Of a DNA stretch of 64,000 nucleotides, positions 40,597-50,920 are shown one piece after another. Positions within the stretch are counted from its first letter, which is position 1, and each line of letters starts with the position of its first letter. Position numbers and translations under genes: made by a program. Origin of the DNA: Quercus robur (lineage: Eukaryota > Streptophyta > Magnoliopsida > Fagales > Fagaceae); assembly GCF_932294415.1 (NCBI RefSeq), contig NC_065542.1:46961942-47025941 (forward strand), given 5' to 3'. The notes under the pieces were generated by a model. That model had not been told where the DNA came from. It ran no database searches and was given only the letters and a program-made list of their open reading frames with translations.

Positions 40597-41629
40597 TTAG
40601 AGCATTCACAGCAGTTGTGCTATATAGGTATAATGCTAAAATTTAGCTCTATAAACATAAAACCTTGTTGCAGCAGTGGAGTTAAATCTAAAAATTTTAG
40701 CTCCACTGCTATAGTGCACATCTAAAAATAGATGTGCACTGTTCATGAAAGCAAAATATATATATATATATATATTTTATTCATCCCACTGATTAAAAAA
40801 TCATTTCTTTCTCTCTCTCACTCCGTGCCTCTGTCTCTCTCCCAAATCACTCAGCTCTCATTCACTCTCCCAAATCACTCTCAGTCCGTGCCTCTCTTTC
40901 TCTCCCAAATCACTCCTCCTCTCCCAAATCACCCATCATCAAGCTCTCATCCTCTCGACCTAGCCGTCCCAAGGCCCCAAATCACTCACCGTCGCTCCTC
41001 TCTCACCGTCACGCTCTCTCTCTTGTCTCTCACTCCTCTGTTGACTGGGTTTGATTGTGAGATCGGATTGACGGGGTTTGATTGTTTCATGGTTGTGCTC
41101 CGGTGGGTTTTTGTGGTTGTACTCCGGTGGATTTCGTGGTTGTGCTTCGATGGGTTTTTGTGGTTGTGCTCCGGTGAGTTTCGTGGTTGTGAGATCGGAT
41201 TTGTGGGCTGGTGGGGCGACGGTGTTGTGGTTTGTGGTGGGGCGACGGCCGTTGTGGATTCGTGGTGGTCATAGCGTGGGTTTGTGGAAGTGGGGCTGGG
41301 ATTATGGAGGTGTGGTTGTGGGTTTGGGATTGTGGAGGTGGGCTGTGCTGTGGGTTTGCTTCAGACGAAAGAGAAGAAGAGTCCAGAGAGAAAGAGAAGA
41401 ACAAATAGAGAAATGAATAATAAAAATTTTTAGATATATTATTTTGGGTAGTAGGATATATTATTTTATTGTAGTGGTTATATTATTTTATTGTGATGTT
41501 TATATTATTTTATTGTGTTGAAAGTTAAAATAGATTCAGTGCTGCAACATGTGTAAGTAAAATAGATAAAGTAATTTTTAATGGAGCTAAATTGCTAAAA
41601 ATTTAGCTCCACTGATGTGGATGCTCTTA
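40597..41629. mobile_element. PIF/Harbinger-like element with TTA duplication
   Basis: TTA at 40597-40599 and 41627-41629 flank 40600-41626, which starts GAGCATTCACAGCAG and ends with the complement of GAGCATCCACATCAG. It shares subterminal blocks with 16681-17662 (GTGCACATCTA, TAGATGTGCAC, GGAGCTAAA, TATATTATTTTATTGT). The core has CTCTC-rich sequence and an imperfect repeat of GTGGTTGTGCTCCGGTGG between about 41090 and 41190. The open frames 40732-41274 and 41078-41416 are repeat-derived. Confidence 0.8.
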
Positions 41630-42180
41630 CTTGCCCTCTCTTTGTTTTTTGGTTGTTGTTTTGTTCATAATCATGACATTGCTTTCTCGAGCACTTTATT
41701 ACTCCCTATTGGCAAACCATGATGTATACAGAAGGGTTCGTGACGTATGCAATTTATAATTCATCATCTATACGTAATTTTTTTCCTTTATAAATCATAT
41801 TTTAATTGGACATTCTAACTTGGACTCAACTGATAAGATTCTAGTGTTTAAAGTAGATCTATGTTTTCTACATTTTTCTTGTTACAATAACCTATAAATC
41901 TTGTACCTCTAACAATTTTAATACTTTTTCAAAAAAAAAAAAAAAAAAAAAAGATACTTTTTTGGATGTGGAAGTCTCTACTGCTGAAATCCTAACTTGT
42001 TCTCATGCGCTTACGGCCAACCTACAAAATCCATTATAACTTCAGAACACACTAGTGATGACAAAATAAATAATTAGCCCTAGAATGTTTTAGAATATAA
42101 GAAGTTTTGTTGTATACCAATTCAGCCATATTTTTGGAACAATTTTTTTTTTTTTTTTAGAAACAAATACACACATTTTA
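41630..42180. other. AT-rich spacer
   Basis: No gene or defined element. Poly-A and poly-T tracts at about 41931-41952 and 42146-42159. Confidence 0.5.
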
Positions 42181-42293
42181 CACATATTATTGCAATAACC
42201 TAATATCAATCATTTTACAATCTATTGCAATAACAAACATAAAATAATTATCTATTACAACGAATATAACGTTGTAATAATTTGATCTAAATT

Positions 42294-45192
42294 ATTTTTG
42301 TAAGGACACAATTTGTAACGACCCATAATAATGTTGGGTTCGCACGTAAAAAGGCCCAAACAATATCATTTATAGAGCGTGAGTTTGAAAGGCTAGGCCT
42401 TGGTCACCAGACGGTGGTTAGTCGTGGTGGTCATACATAATTAAATCGTGTTCGCTCTAGGAGTCTTTCTCCTGGAGGCGGGCTAGGAGGCTCTGGTTTT
42501 TGGCCATTTTTCCCAGCCCCCTCTTTGGTGCATTAACCTTCACATTATATAGCCCTTCTTGGTTGATCTTAACCCTCCACTTGTTGGTCAGGCAGGTGCC
42601 TACTTCTGTACCCGTCCCATCAGCTGTCCCTCCTTGCTTTCTGTTAGTTGCGATGATCGAAGTCACCCTGTCCAGGCGTCTTTTCTCATTAACATGGTCA
42701 GGACGCTGGCGGGTGCATTTAATGCGGAGGGGACGTATTTACCCTGAACCAGTTTTGCACCATACCCCCACGTGGGTCCCATTCTACTCGCATCTCCTTC
42801 AGGGGGCTTTTTGGGGACGGCCTTCATCGAGACGTTGCTCTTCCCCTTGAAGTCTTGGAGTGCCGAGGACAAGGTCGTCCTCGACTGTTCCCCTCGACAC
42901 TTCGGCCTTTCCCCATTCGTCCTCGGCAAATACCCTCCTCGGCACGGGCCCTGAGCCCCAATAGAGCGTGGGCCGGATCATAAGTTCCCTAGCCCCACAA
43001 TAGCCCCTCAAAATCCTGCTATCCGACTCCTCGAACGGATAGGAGGGTTTTGATGACATCAGATATCTGTCAATGCTTGTCAATCCTTGTCACCTATCGG
43101 TTCTCGAGACTTTTCGTTTGCCCGAGACACGTTCCTGGAGCCCTTGGATGGTGAAACGTGGCCTCATTAAATACGGGCGGCTCTGTGTTTCCCACGTTCT
43201 ACGGCATGATGAAGATCAAACGGTGGTGATTCATTGGTCTTTATGGGCGGGAAAATTTGTGCAGTTACCCTAGGAAGTATAAATGATTTTTTGGAACGGA
43301 TCTGCTTCTTCAATTTTGCACTTAAGAGTTCTAGCGCATATACCCTGGGTTCATCTGAACTTGATTTTTAAGTAGTTGGTTTCCCCACAGGTTTGAGTTC
43401 GAGGACCATGCAATACCTTGGTTCTGTCCAAAACTTGATATTTAAGTAGTTGGTTTCCCCATAGGTTTGAGTCCGAGGACCATGCAATATCTTGGTTCTG
43501 TCCAAAACTTGATATTTAAGTAGTTGGTTTCCCCATAGGTTTGAGTCCGAGGACCATGCAATACCTTGGTTCTGTCAAAAATTTGATTTTGATAAGTAGT
43601 TGGTTTCCCCATAGGTTTGTGTCCGAGGACCATGCAATACCTTGGTTCTATCCAAAACTTGATTTTGATAAGTAGTTGGTTTCCCCATAGGTTTGAGTCC
43701 GAGGACCATGCAATACCTTGGTTCTGTCCAAAACTTGATTTTGATAAGTAGTTGGTTTCCCCATAGGTTTGAGTCCGAGGACCATGCAATACCTTGGTTC
43801 TGTCCAAAACTTGATTTTTAAGTAGTTTGTTTCCTCATAGGTTTGAGTCCGAGGACCATGCAATACTTTGGTTCTGTCCAAAACTTGATTTTTAAGTAGT
43901 TTGTTTCCTCATAGGTTTGAGTCCGAGGACCATGCAATACCTTGGTTCTGTCCAAAACTCGATTTTTTAAGAAATTGGTTTTCCCATAGGTTTGAGTCCG
44001 AGGACCATGCAATATCTTGGTTCTGTCCAAAACTTGATTTTTAAGTAGTTGGTTTCCCCATAGGTTTGAGTCTGAGGACCATGCAATACCTTGATTCTGT
44101 CCAAAACTCGATTTTTAAGTAGTTGGTTTCCCCATAGGTTTGAGTCCGAGGACCATGCAATACCTTGGTTCTGTCCAAAACTCGATTTTTAAGTAGATGG
44201 GGGGAGTTAACCCCTCGGCTATGGCGTGGGACCTTGGTTTAGGGGGATTAGCTCCTCGGCCAAGCCCCTAGAACCATTCGTGCTGCTGACGCTACGAAGC
44301 GCAGCCCCTAGTGAAGAAACGTAGCCCCTAGTGAAGAAACGTAGCTCCTAGTGGAACTTTACGCTAGAACACTATATCCGGCTGTTGGAAATGATGTGGG
44401 GGATTGTCTCAACCCACTACTTGTGCCAAGACACAAGTCTTTCCCACAGACGGCGCCAATTGTAAGGACACAATTTGTAACGACCCATAATAATGTTGGG
44501 TTCGCACGTAAAAAGGCCCAAACAATATCATTTATAGAGCGTGGGTTTGAAAGGCTAGATCTTGGTCACCAGACGGTGGTTAGTCGTGGTGGTCATACAT
44601 AATTAAATCGTGTTCGCTCTAGGAGTCTTTCTCTTGGAGGTGGGCTGGGAGGCTCTGGTTTTTGGCCATTTTTCCCAGCCCTCTCTTTGGTGCATTAACC
44701 TTCACATTATATAGCCCTTCTTGGTTGATCTTAGCCCTCCACTTGTTGGTCAGGCAGGTGCCTACTTCTGTACTTGTCCCATCAGCTGTCCCTCCTTACT
44801 TTCTGTTAGTTGCTATGATCGAAGTCACCCTGTCCAGGCGCCTTTTCTCATTAACATGGTCAGGACGCTGGCGGGTGCATTTAATGCGGAGGGGACGTAT
44901 TTACCCTGAACCAGTTTTGCACCGTACCCCCACGTGGGTCCCATTCTACTTGCATCTCCTTCAGGGGGCTTTTTGGGGGCGGCCTTCATCGAGACGTTGC
45001 TCTTCCCCTTGAAGTCTTGGAGTGCCGAGGACGACTGAAGTCTTGGAGTGCCGAGGACAGGGTCGTCCTCGGCTGTTCCCCTCGACACTTCGGCCTTTTC
45101 CCATTCGTCCTCGGCAAATACCCTCCTCGGCATGGGCCCCGAGCCCCAATAGAGCGTGGGCCGGATCATAAGTTCCCTGACCCCACAATTTT
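42294..45192 (-). mobile_element. Complete non-autonomous LTR retrotransposon
   Basis: Two near-identical LTRs, 42299-42999 and 44461-45187, are flanked by ATTTT (42294-42298 and 45188-45192). On the minus strand the LTR starts TGTGGGGC and ends TTACA. The primer-binding-like TGGCGCCGTCTGTGGGAA directly follows the 5' LTR (44458-44441), and purine-rich GAGGGGC precedes the 3' LTR. This fixes orientation as minus. The 1.46-kb interior encodes no gag, protease or RT and consists mainly of a 76-bp tandem repeat. The right LTR has an extra internal duplication of about 26 bp (AGTCTTGGAGTGCCGAGGAC repeated near 45012-45058). High LTR similarity implies a recent insertion mobilised in trans. Confidence 0.92.
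43364..44197. repeat. Tandem repeat of about 76 bp, 11 units, inside the LTR element
   Basis: GTCCGAGGACCATGCAATAC or close variants occur eleven times at spacings of about 72-78 bases, each followed by CTTGGTTCTGTCC and preceded by TTGGTTTCCCCATAGGTTTG. Minus-strand open frames here only reflect the repeat. Confidence 0.9.
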
Positions 45193-45462
45193 TGTCAATT
45201 ATTTGCAATTTATTGCAATAAAATTTGTGAAGTAATAACTTATTACTACAAGATATTTGAAACAGTAAATTTTTTATTGCAACAAAATATATATTATTGT
45301 ATCAAATTTTTCATTAAAATATTTGGAGTTTATTGCAATGGAATTTTTTGTTGCACAAATTTATTACCTCAAATTTTATTACATCAACTATTGCAATGAC
45401 ATAGTTGTTATTAAAACAAATTTTTTTTTTTTTTGTTGTAATAAACATTTTTTCTTGTAGTG

Positions 45463-46048
45463 AAACCATCAGTGAATCTCCATTACAGTCATCATACATA
45501 ACTTGGCGAGTACTACTAGCCCATTTGAGAAGCTCATAGTTAGAGCTACAGATTTTCCACATAATTTAGCTGTAGATAATATAAGCTTTTTGTTATTTTG
45601 TAAAAGAATTCAACATCACAATTTTTTTAACCACTAACATCCAACCATGTAAAATAGTTGTTGTAAAAAGTTGTAGTCCTAGAAAATATTGAAAGAATTT
45701 ATTTTCTTTTAACTTAAAATACTACCACTTTTTAACAAAAATAAAACACAATGCAATTATTTCCTTCAATAATTTAAGAATACAATTTTTTCTTTACCAC
45801 TCATAACTAATCACGTAAAAAAACATTTTATGACAAAGTGTGTTTAACAAAATATGGTGTAGAATATTTTTGTTTCTCTCTCATATACCTTAAAGAGACT
45901 TCTTCATGTGCATGGTTCGGGTACTTGTCTTGTGGTGGGGCATTGGGCACTCTCCTAAGTCCCAAGTCTTTGAATCTCCTATTTATAGATGGTCTATTTT
46001 ACCGCATCACGCACCAACTCCAAGCTGTCACAATTCCTCATTCTCTTC
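45463..46048. other. AT-rich spacer
   Basis: No gene recognised. The 91-codon open frame at 45838-46113 crosses two repeat boundaries and has no domain. Confidence 0.45.
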
Positions 46049-46110
46049 TTGTGCTTTGTCTCTTTTCTTTTTTGTTTTTTGGTAATCAGGCCTTAAACAT
46101 TAAACAAAAC

Positions 46111-46744
46111 TAAGGGTGCGTTTGAATTGACTTCAAACTAATTCCGGAAATGATTTTCCGGAAAATTCGGTGTTTGGCTGTCACAGAAAACGTTATTTTC
46201 CGAAAAATCATTTCCGGTTGACCACGAATTTTCCGTTTGACCACGGAAAATGATTTCTGCCTTTATTTTCACTTCATTTCACTTCCGGAAAAAGAGAGAG
46301 AGAGAGAGAGAGAGAAGAGAGAGCCCAGATCAGAGAGAGAGAGGGACGATCGCGCCGACGAGCGGCGCGATCGACGATCGCACCGCGCTGACGAGCGGCG
46401 CGGTGCACGATCGCGATCGTCTCTCGTCGATCGACAAGCGCGATCGACGAGCGCGTTCGTCGATCGCGATCGTCGACGATCGCGATCATTCGTCGATCTC
46501 GCCTTCGCGATCGATCGCGCCGGCGAGATCGCCTTCGCGCCAGCGGGTTTTCTGGATGTGTTCTGGGTTGTGTTTTCTGATTTGTGTTTTCCTTTCTTCT
46601 TTTCCAAACACTAGAAAATATTTTCCGGAAAATTTTTTGAAATGCAACCAAACACACAGAAATATTTTCCTTTTCCAGAAATTAGCATTTCCGGAAAATA
46701 TGTATTTTCCGGAAAACATTTTACGGCAACCAAACACAGCCTAA
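46111..46744. mobile_element. PIF/Harbinger-like element nested in the LINE, GC-rich core
   Basis: TAA at 46111-46113 and 46742-46744 flank a 628-bp element starting GGGTGCGTTTGAAT and ending with the complement of GGCTGTGTTTGG. Many TTTTCCGGAAAA motifs lie near both ends. The core (about 46320-46545) holds a GA run followed by a dense series of CGATCG, GCGATCGTC and GACGAGCG palindromes. Open frames in the core (46237-46744 region) are R/D/S-rich on both strands, reflecting repeats rather than genes. Confidence 0.85.
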
Positions 46745-49700
46745 CCAACAGATACACTAGAGTAGAAACACTCATACAACGTTCCAGCCGCATCAAGACT
46801 AGCCAACAAAGCCACATCAGCTGGGGGGAATTGAAAAACAACAAAATCATTTGGACTAACAGCACCTCTTCTAGCAAGCGTGTCGACGCATTTATTAGCT
46901 TCCCTGAAGCAGTGTTGAATTCTAACCCACGGAATCCTCTTCAAACCTTCCTTGCAGTCAGCAATAATAACTTCATTACCATTTGAACTCCTCTCATCTT
47001 TCATAAGCAGATCCACCACAAGCTTAGCATCAAGTTCAATTATAACATTCTCCAAGTTTAAATCAATGCATAGATTAATTCCATCATGAAGAGCCCATAA
47101 CTTTACGGCCACACTGGTGGTATACCCGATTGCTCTAGCATAACCACTCCCCTATTCTCCCTTTGAGTCCTGGATAAGTCCTCCTCCGCCTGCTTTGCCC
47201 GGATTTCCCATGGAGGAGCCGTCAGAGTTCAGTTTAAACCAATTGTCTAGAGGGGCATACCACTGAACCTGGATTGTTGTTGAGGAGCGTCTCCCCTTCG
47301 TATGGGCACCAAGAAAAGCAAACTCAGCAGCTTCGGCAATAGTTTCAGTCATGAGAGGTTTATGGCTGGGATTATTTCCAAACACTACTTTGTTACGCTG
47401 AAGCCACAGACTCCAAACACCAAATGGAAATATAATACCACAGCTAATGCCCGATGTGGAAGCCAGATTCGAAGCACAATTAGTACTAAGCCAATCCTCA
47501 ATATTCATATTGTAGAATCAGATGCGGTATTCAGGAGGGAGAAGTGAGTCCCAAAAGCTTCAGGCTTGGGGGCAATCTCTTAAAGTGTGAAAAATGGATT
47601 CAATTGCATAATTACACAATGGACAAAGGGAAGGAATGTTAATCCCTCTTGCAGATAAGACTTCTCTTATAGGTATACTCCTATGTAAGCATTGCCATAA
47701 AGAACACCTAACTTTAGGGAAGGTGTTTGCTTTCCAAACCCAAGTACCAGCAAAAGGAAGATCATGGGGGCAATCATTTGCTATACAAGCCAGCTTATAT
47801 GCTTCCTTAAGATTAAATTCGCCATTGGGAGAAGAGGCCCAAGCTATTCTGTCAACACTTGCTGCGGTTATCGGGATAGGAGAAGAGGCCCAAGCTATTC
47901 TGTCAACACTTGTTACGGTTATTGGGATAGGAGTAGCTTTAAACTTTTGGCTTAAGTGATTAGGAAGAGAAAAGGACACATCTCCTAAATTCCAGAAATT
48001 ATGTTGAACAATATCTTTCAAAAGAAGATGTTCCTCCCCTCTTTGTAAAGGACCTGTAATCAGACTTCTTAGTGTGCCATCACCCAACCACTTGTCATTC
48101 CAAAAGGAGAGCTCACTATTCTTTCCAGCTATCCATATCATGCCCATTTTAAAAACTGATTCACCCTTCTTAATAGCAGCCCATGTGGATGAACAAGGCT
48201 GGGGCTTAAGGAGGTTTCGCCTCCTTATACTAGAGTATTTATGAGATAATACCCTAGCCCAAAGAGAGTCTTTCTCCTAGTGGAGTCGCCAATTTAGCTT
48301 GGCTAACAATGCTACATTCTTCTCCTTAGCTGACTAAAGGCCCAAACCTCCATATTTTTTCTCCGTAGTAATTTTCTTCCAGCTGATTAAATGCGCTTCT
48401 TTTTATTTTCTGTTGACCCCCAAATGAAATTGTGGTACAATCTATCAATGTTTTGAGTTAACTTTACCAAAAAGAGATGCACACTACATGGCATAGTTCG
48501 GGATGGTAGAAAGTGTTGCTTGGGTCAACACAACCCTTCCAACAAAGGATAAGAGGTGTGTTTTCTAGCCCGCTAGTCGGTTTTGGACTCTCTCAACAAT
48601 GGCCCCAAAATCTTGAGTTGTTCAAGTTTGCTTAATAGGAAAGCCGAGGTATTTCCCCAGGTTAGGAGTTGAACGAAACTCTAAGATATTACAAAGCTCT
48701 TCTTTAGTGTTTGAACCAACATTGGGGGAGAAAAACACACAGGACTTTTCTGCACTAACCTTCTGCCCAGACAGATCACAGAAAGTGTCAAGAACATCTC
48801 TGATAGCTCTACAATTTTTACTATCAGCCTTTTCAAACAGCACTAGATCATCGGCAAAGAATAGATGGGAGAATGTTACACCTCCTCTAGAAGTCGAGAT
48901 AGGGTCCCATAACTTGGCTTCACATTTTTCCATGATGAAAGCCCCTAAGATTTCCATACATAAAATAAATAGGTAGGGCGAGAGCAGATCCCCTTGCCTT
49001 ATGCCCCTTGATGGGAGAAAATGGTCCAAAGCACCACCAGTGAAGAGCACAGATATGGAAGAGGATGTAACACAACTCATGATAAGAGAACTCAGGCGGC
49101 TCGGAACCCTGAAAAGGGATAGGGTGTCCCTTATGAAGCTCCATTCCATGCAGTTGTAAGCTTTTTCCAAATCAATCTTAATTGCCATACACCCTTCTTT
49201 GCCTTTCTTATGGAATGAACAAGTTCTTGCACAATGATGGCGTTGTCCACACTCTTCCTCTTAGGCACAAAAGCAGTTTGAAGAGGGGAGACTAGATAAT
49301 CCAGAACAGGTTGAATTCGGGCCACAAGAAGTTTTGTTATCACCTTATAAACTGTATTACAGAGGCCAATGGGTCGGAAGTTATTGAGAGATTCCGGGCT
49401 GTTGCATTTTGGAATGAGGGTGATCAAGGTTCTATTGAGATATTCAGGGATTATTCCAGAGTTGAGAATCTGAAAGATCTAAGCTTTAACCGAGGGACCC
49501 ACGACGGGCCAGAACCGTTGGAAGAATCCGACATGAAGTCTGTCTGGCCCCAGAGCTTTATACGGCTTTAGGGACCTTAAGGTAGCAAAGATTTCTTCAT
49601 CGGTGATCGAGAGCTCAAGCTTGCAAATATCATCATCATTCAGTCTGCTTTTCCAAAAGGGGGGTTGCCATTCCTTCAGAGGGGAATTGCAATGTGAGGT

Positions 49701-50910
49701 AGTGAATAGGTCCAAGAAGCCTTGCCTAATGAAGTTAGCAATTTCAGTCTCCCCATTTAACCAATTTCCCATCCGGTCCTTCAAACTTGTGATACGGTTC
49801 CTTCTTCGCTGAATCAGAGTAGAATTATGAAATAATGCAGTATTTCTATCGCCTTCCACCACCCAAGAGATTCTGGACTTCATACTCCAAAATTCAGCTT
49901 CCAAGGTGTTAATTGCTGATAATTCACTAAGGAGTGATTTTTCAAGTTCAATTAGGAAATTGTTTGGATTATTGCCCAATGCAGTTTGGATTCCCTTAAG
50001 CCTGGCACATATACGTTTCTTTCTATGGAAGATATTTCCGAAAGTGCTCTCTATTCCAAGTTCTAGCTTTTGTTGTGAATGTAGTAATAGCATTAGAAAG
50101 AGTAGATGGGCTTGACCAAGCATCGCTAACCAGACCAGCAAATGAAGGATGGTTGAGCCACATTGGCTGAAACCGAAAAGGGCGGGCGTGGTGAGTCCCA
50201 TGATCCTGCCTTAAGGAGAGAAGAACAGGGCTATGGTCCGAATGAGATCGTTCTAAATGCATGACACAGGCTTTCGAATAAAGGATATTCCAATCAGCAT
50301 TTACAAAGACTCTGTCAATTCTTTCTTGCACAAGATGAGGAAGGGGTTGTCGATTGGTCCAAGTGAACCGAGGACCAGAAAAACCCAAATCGATCATACC
50401 ACAACTACTTAGACAATCTTGGAATTTAAGCGCTCTAGAAATGCAAACAAGTCTGCCCTAAAACTTGTCTTCACCGAGCAAAACTTCATTAAAGTCGCCC
50501 GCAATAACCTAGGGCAATGAGTGCAACTCAGCTACCATAAAGAGATTATCCCACAAAAGACGTCTTTCTATGTGTCTGGGGCTGGCATAAATAGCAGACA
50601 ACAACCAAGAATCATTTGAAGACAGGTCTTTCACTAATGCTTGAATCTCTTGCTTCGTGGATGAAAGTATAGAAATTTCCACTTGGGTTTGATCCCAAAG
50701 CAGCCAAAGCCCACCTAAATAGCCTATATTGTTGGCATGGAATGGCCCATCAAAGTAAAGTCTATCTATAATTTCTTTGGCTCTAGAGCCATTCACCTTA
50801 GTCTCAGTAATAATCATAATAGCAGGGCTGTGAGTTTGAGTCATATTATGCACAAAAGATTGAAAGGAGGGGTTAAGAGCACCCTGGCAATTCCATACTA
50901 AAATATTCAT
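46741..50910 (-). pseudogene. LINE ORF2 (endonuclease, RT, RNase H), inactivated
   Basis: Starts at the ATG at 50910 (MNILVWNCQGALNPSFQSF), a canonical plant LINE endonuclease start. Endonuclease motifs: IIITETKVNGSRA-like, WLLSAIYASPRH, GDFNEVLLGEDKF, IDLGFSGPRFTWTNR, SDHSPVLL. RT (49430-48620) has LIPKCNSPESLNNFRPIG, IKIDLEKAYNCMEWS, GIRQGDLLSPYLFILCMEIL and FFADDLVLF with the catalytic DD. RNase H (47260-46760) has LNSDGSSMGNPGKAGGGG, LWALHDG, IELDAK and NKCVDTLARRG. Stops lie at about 50509, just after GEDKF, near 49479 and after GFPIKQT (48622), plus frameshifts near 50030 and 49170. The final stop TAG is at 46743-46741. Confidence 0.92.
47829..47935 (-). repeat. 51-bp in-frame tandem duplication in LINE ORF2
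   Basis: The 51-bp unit encoding SVDRIAWASSPIPIT occurs twice in a row (protein ...TSVDRIAWASS, then AASVDRIAWASS) with a few substitutions. It keeps the frame. The related LINE at 21649 lacks it. Confidence 0.85.
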
Positions 50911-50920
50911 TATATACAGA

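Larger units (their letters stand above)
42181..45462. mobile_element. CACTA-like terminal module, split by an LTR retrotransposon
   Basis: The module 42181-42298 continues at 45188 after the LTR element is removed (one ATTTT copy retained): TTTGATCTAAATTATTTT joins GTCAATTATTTGCAA as in the uninterrupted copies. It ends TTGTTGTAATAAACATTTT then TTTCTTGTAGTG at 45462, whose complement CACTACAAGAAAAAA is a standard plant CACTA terminus. The partner terminus was not found in this window. Confidence 0.65.

Noticed and set aside
40732-41416. 180- and 112-codon frames in the 41-kb element
   Set aside because: Low-complexity translation of CTCTCC and GTGGTTGTG repeats inside a non-autonomous transposon.
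42500-43083. Frames of about 90-116 codons in the LTRs
   Set aside because: They lie in untranslated LTR sequence, occur twice because the LTR is duplicated, and show no domain.
43442-44030. Repeated minus-strand frames with a GPRTQTYGETNY unit
   Set aside because: Product of the 76-bp tandem repeat in the LTR element; the phase changes between units.
46237-46744. Overlapping open frames on both strands rich in Arg, Asp and Ser
   Set aside because: They are generated by the CGATCG-type repeats and the GA run in the core of a transposon; no domain and no independent gene signals.
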